Origin: Collinsella tanakaei YIT 12063 | GTDB taxonomy: Bacteria > Actinomycetota > Coriobacteriia > Coriobacteriales > Coriobacteriaceae | DNA: 64,000 nt | Direction of reading: 5' to 3' | NCBI RefSeq assembly: GCF_000225705.1 | Contig: NZ_JH126467.1 | Coordinates: 62,001-126,000 of the forward strand | Shown: piece after piece, positions 59,168 through 64,000 of the stretch | Layout: each line of letters opens with the position of its first letter | Numbering within the stretch: the stretch's first letter is position 1 | Notes under the pieces: model-generated | Seen by the model: only the letters and a program-made list of their open reading frames with translations | Databases searched by the model: none | What the model was told of the DNA's origin: nothing | Program-made: the position numbers and the translations under genes

Positions 59168-59188
59168 TATATCTAAACGTTAGATATA
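59168..59188. promoter_or_regulatory. Operator-like 21-bp perfect dyad
   Basis: TATATCTAA (59168-59176) and TTAGATATA (59180-59188) are exact complements around ACG. It lies about 205 bases before the Gfo/Idh start, and the cognate regulator is not adjacent. Confidence 0.6.
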
Positions 59189-59394
59189 TAACTATCGTAG
59201 CTGCGTGAAATCCCTTCCGATGCCGGTTTCAGATGGGCGACAACGGCATATCGTGCGGCATTTGCTTATGTATAAGCTTGGAGTTACCCACCTCGTGGCC
59301 CTCATTGACCATACTGATCGCGAGCGCCTTCGCCCGCGAGGCCGTCGCGGGCGAGTATCATGACAAACGTACGCTTTAACAGGTGGGAGGCCTT

Positions 59395-60420
59395 ATGGAA
59401 TGCATTCGCTGGGGTATTCTGGGCGCGGGCTCGATCGCGCATCGCTTTGCCGCGGCGCTCGAGCGCGTCGAGGGCGCCGAGCTTGTGGCGATCTCTGGTA
59501 GGAACGCGGAGCGACTCTCCGCTTACGCTGAAAAGCATCGCGTTGACATGGGCAAGTGCTATGCGAGTGCAAGCGATAATGGATGGAAAGCGCATGAGCG
59601 CTTGCTGTTGGATGACGACGTGGACGCCGTGTACATAGCTCTGCCTCACGGCTTGCATGCTACTTGGAGCTGCCGGGCGCTGTCGGCCGGCAAGGCGGTG
59701 CTGTGCGAGAAGCCGGCGGTTCTCGCCGGGGCGCAGGCGGATGAGGTCGCCCGCGCGGCTCGTGAATCCGGCGCGCTGTTCATGGAAGCGATGAAGCCGC
59801 GCTTTACACCTGTTCGCTCGCGTGTTCACGAGCTGCTCGATAGCGGTGAGCTGGGGGCGGTTGCAAGCGTGGACGTGGCCCATTTACTCGATTACGGAGA
59901 GCTTCGCGATAGCTACCTGCTCGATCCCGATCAGGGAGGAACGTTGTATGACCTTGGCTGCTACGGGGTCGCGTGGACGGAGGATATCCTGGCCGGCGAT
60001 GTTGCCGTCGAGCGGGCGGAGGTGCGTTGGATCGAGGGGCGCGGCGGAGTATCCGTCGACATCGCGGATGAGGTCCTCCTTCGCATAGGCGACGTTCCCG
60101 TGCGTCTCGATTTCTCGGGTGATAGCCAGGCGTATAAGGTCGAATGCCGTATCGATTGCGAGCGCGGCAGCATCCTTGTCTCCATGTTCCACCGTCCTTC
60201 ATCTTTGTTGGTGACGCGGGGGAATGGCGAGCCCATGATTGAGGACATGCCGCTTGTGGTCGATGACTTCTACGGCGAGGTTGAGCATTTCTGCGGGCTC
60301 ATGCGCTCGGGTAAAAGCGAGAGCCCCATCATGCCGCTTGCATCCACTGTCCGCACGGCGCAGATCATCGATGCCATCCGCGCGGCATGGGGCCCTCGCC
60401 CTGTACCGCATCAAGCGTAA
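59395..60420 (+). CDS. Gfo/Idh/MocA-family oxidoreductase 2
   Basis: The 341-residue protein starts at ATG 59395 after GGGAGG. It shows IRWGILGAGSIAHRFAAAL, GKAVLCEKPAVLAG and GGTLYDLGCYGVAWTEDIL, the NAD-binding, EKP and substrate-half motifs. It is a paralogue of the gene at 54554 with a different C-terminus. The substrate is unknown; dehydrogenation of sugars or scyllo-inositol-type compounds is typical. The ABC exporter gene converges on it. Confidence 0.9.
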   Translation: MECIRWGILGAGSIAHRFAAALERVEGAELVAISGRNAERLSAYAEKHRVDMGKCYASASDNGWKAHERLLLDDDVDAVYIALPHGLHATWSCRALSAGKAVLCEKPAVLAGAQADEVARAARESGALFMEAMKPRFTPVRSRVHELLDSGELGAVASVDVAHLLDYGELRDSYLLDPDQGGTLYDLGCYGVAWTEDILAGDVAVERAEVRWIEGRGGVSVDIADEVLLRIGDVPVRLDFSGDSQAYKVECRIDCERGSILVSMFHRPSSLLVTRGNGEPMIEDMPLVVDDFYGEVEHFCGLMRSGKSESPIMPLASTVRTAQIIDAIRAAWGPRPVPHQA

Positions 60421-60451
60421 AGGGCACCCGGCATACCGGGAAGCCCGCCGC

Positions 60452-62257
60452 CTACTCGCTATCCAAAAACGCGCCGGTCTGGCGGCTCCAAAGCGCGGCA
60501 TACTCTCCGCCGGCCGCTGCAAGCTCGGCGTGCGTGCCGTCTTCTACGATCTCGCCGTCCGCTAGCACCACGATGCGGTCGAGTGCGGCGACGGTCGACA
60601 AGCGGTGCGCCACCACAATCGAGGTGCGTCCCTGCATAAGATTCTCAAGGGCGTCTTGCACCAGTGCCTCGCTTTCGGAGTCGAGCGCGCTGGTCGCCTC
60701 GTCCAGCACCAAGATGGGGGCGTCCGCGAGGATGGCGCGCGCGATTGCTACGCGCTGGCGCTGCCCGCCGGACAGTTTGACGCCGCGTTCTCCCACCAGG
60801 GTATCCAGCCCCGCGGGCAAGCGGTTGATGAACTCCAACGCGTTGGCGAGTTGCGCCGCACGGCGAATCTCCGCCTCGGTCGCATCGGGGCGCCCGTAAG
60901 AAATGTTTTCGCGGATAGAGCGGTGAAATAACAGCGCTTCCTGCGGAACGTAGGCTATCTGGCGGCGAAGGCTCTGCTGCGTGCACGCGGAGATGTCCTG
61001 ACCGTCAACGTAGACGTGGCCGTCTTGCACGTCGGAGAGGCGAAGCAGCAGCTTGGTGAGGGTGGTCTTACCCGAGCCCGAGCGTCCCACCAGGCCTACG
61101 CGCTGACCGGGTTCGATGTGCAGGTTAAGGTCGCTAAACACGCGGTCGCCCTGCGCGGCGTCCGCGTAGGCGAATCCAATGTGCTCGAAATCGATAGCCC
61201 CGCGGATAACCGCAAGGTCCGGTGCGCCGGGGGCGTCTTCCACCAGGCGGGGCTCGTCCAAAATGCGCGCCATCTCGCTCGCGTCACCTATGGCGCGGTT
61301 CATGCGCTGCATCATGGAGTTGATGTAGTTGAACCTCATGGAAAGCTGGTAGGTGTAGGAGAACATCATCACCAGCATGCCGCTCGAGATGCCAAACCAC
61401 GCGTTGCCGCCGGCGACGAAAATCGATACAACCAGCATGATCACGGTGATGATGCCGCTGGTGGTGAAGCCGCGCTGCATGGTGGCTCGCATCGAGCGGC
61501 TCTCGGCGCGCATGGCGTCAAGGTCCGCTTGGTTGAAGAGGTCCTTTTCAAAGTCTTCTCGTCCGCAGGTCTTGACGGCCAAGATGTTGGTGACGGCATC
61601 CGATAGCACGCCGGAGAGGCGGTTTTGCGCTTTGGCCGTTTCCGCGGAAAGCGGAAGGATTCGCTGGTACATGCGCGTCGCCACGATCACGTAGACCACC
61701 AGCATCACCGCGAGCGCTGCCGCGTAGGCGGGGACCGCCGGAGCGAGCGCGATGAACGTGCAGGCCGTGCTCGCGATGGTGGGGATGAGCGAGTAGACCA
61801 CTACGTCCACCATCTGGGTGTAGCCGCTCATGAACTTGCTGGTTTGGCTAACCAGCGCGCCGCCAAACCGGCTGGTGTGAAACGTCATGGATTGGTTGGA
61901 CAGCGTGTCGAAACACAGGCGGGCCAGGTGGTAGTTGCCGTTGATCTGTAGCTTGTAGACGGCGTAGTCCTGTAGCTTGGAGCATGCCTGGCCAATGAGG
62001 TTCACGGCCAGAAGCGCCAGGATGTAGGGGCCAAAGACCGTCCATACGTCGTCTGCCGCGACGGGGGCCGCCTGCACGCGGTCCACGATGAGGCCCATCA
62101 CCCAGGTGTTCACAAAGACCAGTAGCGCTATGTAGGCGACCGATGTGAATACCGCGAGCGCCGCCGCGCCCGGCTTCATGCGGGTGACCTCCCAAAAGCG
62201 CCTGAGCGTCCTGCGTACGGCGGGCTTTTCAAGCTTGGTTACGTTTCTTTGCGACAT
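60452..62257 (-). CDS. ABC exporter (fused permease-ATPase)
   Basis: The 601-residue half-transporter has six membrane helices (residues about 30-320) followed by an ATPase domain (Walker A LVGRSGSGKTT, Q-loop YVPQE, signature LSGGQRQRVA, Walker B LVLDEATSALD, H-loop VAHRLST). It is of the MsbA/MDR type that works as a dimer. ATG 62257 follows GAGGAGA. The substrate is unknown; lipids, drugs or peptides are possible. No second half-transporter is adjacent. Confidence 0.93.
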   Translation of the reverse strand: MSQRNVTKLEKPAVRRTLRRFWEVTRMKPGAAALAVFTSVAYIALLVFVNTWVMGLIVDRVQAAPVAADDVWTVFGPYILALLAVNLIGQACSKLQDYAVYKLQINGNYHLARLCFDTLSNQSMTFHTSRFGGALVSQTSKFMSGYTQMVDVVVYSLIPTIASTACTFIALAPAVPAYAAALAVMLVVYVIVATRMYQRILPLSAETAKAQNRLSGVLSDAVTNILAVKTCGREDFEKDLFNQADLDAMRAESRSMRATMQRGFTTSGIITVIMLVVSIFVAGGNAWFGISSGMLVMMFSYTYQLSMRFNYINSMMQRMNRAIGDASEMARILDEPRLVEDAPGAPDLAVIRGAIDFEHIGFAYADAAQGDRVFSDLNLHIEPGQRVGLVGRSGSGKTTLTKLLLRLSDVQDGHVYVDGQDISACTQQSLRRQIAYVPQEALLFHRSIRENISYGRPDATEAEIRRAAQLANALEFINRLPAGLDTLVGERGVKLSGGQRQRVAIARAILADAPILVLDEATSALDSESEALVQDALENLMQGRTSIVVAHRLSTVAALDRIVVLADGEIVEDGTHAELAAAGGEYAALWSRQTGAFLDSE

Positions 62258-62414
62258 GCAGATCTCCTCGTCCACGTTTTTCCCTCTTAGGTTATCCCCT
62301 GAACCTCGCTCAAGGTCAAGTGCGCGACGCTCGCGCGCGTATGCTACGGTTATCGCTAACGGCGAACGCCAAAAGGCGCCGCCGTTGTCCGAGGGGACGA
62401 GGAAGGGGGAGCGC

Positions 62415-63623
62415 ATGCAGTACAGGATCGATCCTAAAAGCGGCAACAAGGTCTCAGCCCTGGGGTTGGGATGCATGAGGTTTCCGGGTTACCAGGTGGG
62501 TCGACCGGACGTCGCGTCGGCAAGGCGCATTATCTCCCGCGCCCTCGAGCGAGGTGTCAACTACCTTGACACCGCCTATCTCTATCCTGGAAACGAGGAG
62601 GTTGTGGGCGCCGTTTTGGACGAGTTGGGCGCGAGAGAGAGCGTGTTCCTTGCAACCAAGCTTCCGCATGCGTCTTGTAAGCGGGCAGAAGATTTCGATC
62701 GCTTTTTCGACGAGCAGCTGCGCCGCCTGCGCACCGATCATATCGACTACTACCTTATCCACAACGTTACCAGCCCCTCGCAGTGGGAGCGCGTCTGCGC
62801 CTTAGGGATAGAGGATTGGATCGCGCGACAGAAGCGCTCCGGCCGCATTCGCCAGATAGGTTTTTCGTTTCACGGAAGCGCCGGGGACTTTCCCGTGATG
62901 CTGGATGCCTTCGCGTGGGATTTCTGCCAAGTCCAGTACAACTATGCTAACGAGTACTACCAAGCGGGTACCGCGGGCGTGCTTTCCGCGGCCGAGCGAG
63001 GCCTTGCCGTCTTTGTGATGGAGCCGTTGCTGGGAGGTCGCTTGGCCGGCAAGCTGCCGACAGAAGCGTTTAAGGTGTTTGAACAGGCGGGCGACGCAGA
63101 GCTTAAGTCGCCCGTGGACTGGGCTCTTGCCTGGGTTTGGAGCCATCCGCAGATCACCATGCTTCTCTCCGGCATGGCCGCGCCCGAGCAGGTTGATCAA
63201 AACGTCCGCGTCGCCAACCTCGCCAACCCCGGTTGCATGGACGAGAAGAGGATGCGCGCGATCGCCCGCGTGCAGAAGATCTTCGAAGCGGCAAACCGCG
63301 TGCCGTGTACCGGGTGCAACTACTGCATGCCGTGCCCGCGCGGCATCAACATCCCCGGGTGCTTCTCTGCCTACAACGCGAGTTTTGCCCATGGGTGGTT
63401 CACGGGCGTGCAGCAGTATTTCACGGCGAGCGCCATTCGTACGTCCGCCCCCAAGCTTGTGAGCAATTGCGTCCATTGCGGTGCGTGCACCCGCCACTGT
63501 CCCCAGGGCATCGATATCCCGGCCCGTCTTCAAGACGTGGGCAGGCGCTTGACCCCCGGTCCGGTGGGTGCGGTGCTCAAGGCGATGGCGTCAAAGGGAA
63601 ACGCGGATAAAGGCAATCGCTAG
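62415..63623 (+). CDS. Aldo/keto reductase with ferredoxin-type iron-sulfur domain
   Basis: A 402-residue protein starting at ATG 62415. The N-terminal AKR barrel shows SALGLGCMRFPG, GVNYLDTAYLYPG (catalytic Asp/Tyr), LATKLPH (Lys) and YYLIHNV (His). A C-terminal part has two 4Fe-4S motifs, CTGCNYCMPCPRGINIP and CVHCGACTRHCPQGIDIP. Such AKR-ferredoxin fusions are common in gut anaerobes and probably couple NAD(P) or ferredoxin electrons to an unknown substrate. It converges on a partial membrane-protein gene. Confidence 0.93.
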   Translation: MQYRIDPKSGNKVSALGLGCMRFPGYQVGRPDVASARRIISRALERGVNYLDTAYLYPGNEEVVGAVLDELGARESVFLATKLPHASCKRAEDFDRFFDEQLRRLRTDHIDYYLIHNVTSPSQWERVCALGIEDWIARQKRSGRIRQIGFSFHGSAGDFPVMLDAFAWDFCQVQYNYANEYYQAGTAGVLSAAERGLAVFVMEPLLGGRLAGKLPTEAFKVFEQAGDAELKSPVDWALAWVWSHPQITMLLSGMAAPEQVDQNVRVANLANPGCMDEKRMRAIARVQKIFEAANRVPCTGCNYCMPCPRGINIPGCFSAYNASFAHGWFTGVQQYFTASAIRTSAPKLVSNCVHCGACTRHCPQGIDIPARLQDVGRRLTPGPVGAVLKAMASKGNADKGNR

Positions 63624-64000
63624 CGGCGCGCTAGATAGAGCATGGAGGCGGGGGCGATAATCATCACCGCAGCCCCCAGTATCGCATCGATGCCGCATGC
63701 GAGCAGCGCCGCCGCGCAAAGGCAGATGAACGCGACGTCCGGACCGGGTCTCTTCGCGCCGGGTTTGTACGAGGGGTCGTCGTAGATCGCCGTAGCAACT
63801 AGCGAAAGCGTCATGCCCGCACACATCAGGAGCCGCACGGTGATGGTGGGCACCGCCTCGCCCGCGCCGATCAAAAGGGTTGAGGCACCCGCGCAGGCTA
63901 CGAGTATGCTGGCGGCGAGCGCGGAGTCTGCGAGGAGCAGGCGGATTCTGCCAAACGGCAGCGCATCGCGTATGATCCGGTTGCGGCAATCCTCCGTGAA
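63620..64000 (-). CDS. Membrane protein, 5' end outside the window
   Basis: The frame is open from the right edge of the window to a stop at 63620-63622, giving 126 residues. It shows hydrophobic segments (LLLADSALAASILVACAGASTLLIG, VRLLMCAGMTLSLVATAI, VAFICLCAAALLACGIDAILGAAVMIIAPASMLYL). The shorter frame in which TTG 63874 would be the start is not needed, since the frame is open beyond. No family is recognised. Its stop overlaps the AKR stop by 4 bases. Confidence 0.6.
   Translation of the reverse strand, partial: FTEDCRNRIIRDALPFGRIRLLLADSALAASILVACAGASTLLIGAGEAVPTITVRLLMCAGMTLSLVATAIYDDPSYKPGAKRPGPDVAFICLCAAALLACGIDAILGAAVMIIAPASMLYLARR

Noticed and set aside
59302-59883. Minus-strand frame opposite the Gfo/Idh gene start
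   Set aside because: No ribosome site or family similarity; the plus-strand gene is well supported.

Overview
The window looks like a high-GC, strictly anaerobic Gram-positive chromosome, most likely a Coriobacteriia (Collinsella/Olsenella-like) gut bacterium. This is inferred from gene content and style and was not checked against a database. The supporting signs are an oxygen-sensitive class III ribonucleotide reductase with its activase, LytR-CpsA-Psr and sortase B cell-wall genes, a ferredoxin-type aldo/keto reductase, L-lactate permease and high GC. No prophage, IS transposase gene, CRISPR array or rRNA was seen.

Layout. 1-3 kb: the end of an RsbW-like kinase gene, three tRNA-Gly(GCC) copies (two in a perfect 82-bp tandem repeat), tRNA-Cys, a CmpB-type membrane protein and a duplicated tRNA-Val(GAC) unit. 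A palindrome-rich noncoding cassette bounded by inverted repeats (703-891) lies between the tRNA-Gly pair and tRNA-Cys. 3-8 kb: NrdR-boxed nrdD-nrdG, then a folate operon (folE, HD hydrolase, folB). 8-15 kb: zinc-peptidase, AAA ATPase, SlyD-type FKBP, a DtxR-type regulator with an orphan UreE-like protein, and an ArsR-controlled metal efflux operon (regulator, free HMA chaperone, P1B ATPase). 15-29 kb is an accessory region: a frameshifted DUF2975 gene with its XRE partner, methyltransferase, lower-GC three-gene ABC operon, PadR-DUF1700-DUF4097 envelope-stress cassette, two toxin-antitoxin pairs, ECF sigma/anti-sigma pair, XRE regulator and a DNA-entry-type nuclease. 29-45 kb: a His-loop metal exporter, DUF1287, HdeD, phosphatase, DUF1015, HigBA, a frameshifted M20 peptidase, serA-serC, metallophosphatase, polysaccharide flippase and lactate permease. 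45-64 kb: MarR, DegV, HAD, a surface protein-sortase B-LCP cluster, PerR-like Fur facing ahpC and an unusually arranged AhpF-like reductase, acylphosphatase, two Gfo/Idh oxidoreductases, RNase HI, a Cys-rich mini-protein, a large membrane protein, an ABC exporter, a ferredoxin-type AKR and a truncated membrane gene at the edge.

Functional themes are anaerobic dNTP supply, folate and serine biosynthesis, metal homeostasis (DtxR, UreE-like, ArsR/P1B, ArsP_2-type exporter), peroxide defence and envelope sensing. The least explained items are the palindromic cassette at 703-891, the HD hydrolase inside the folate operon, the orphan UreE-like gene and the reductase whose AhpF-type thioredoxin domain sits at the C-terminus.
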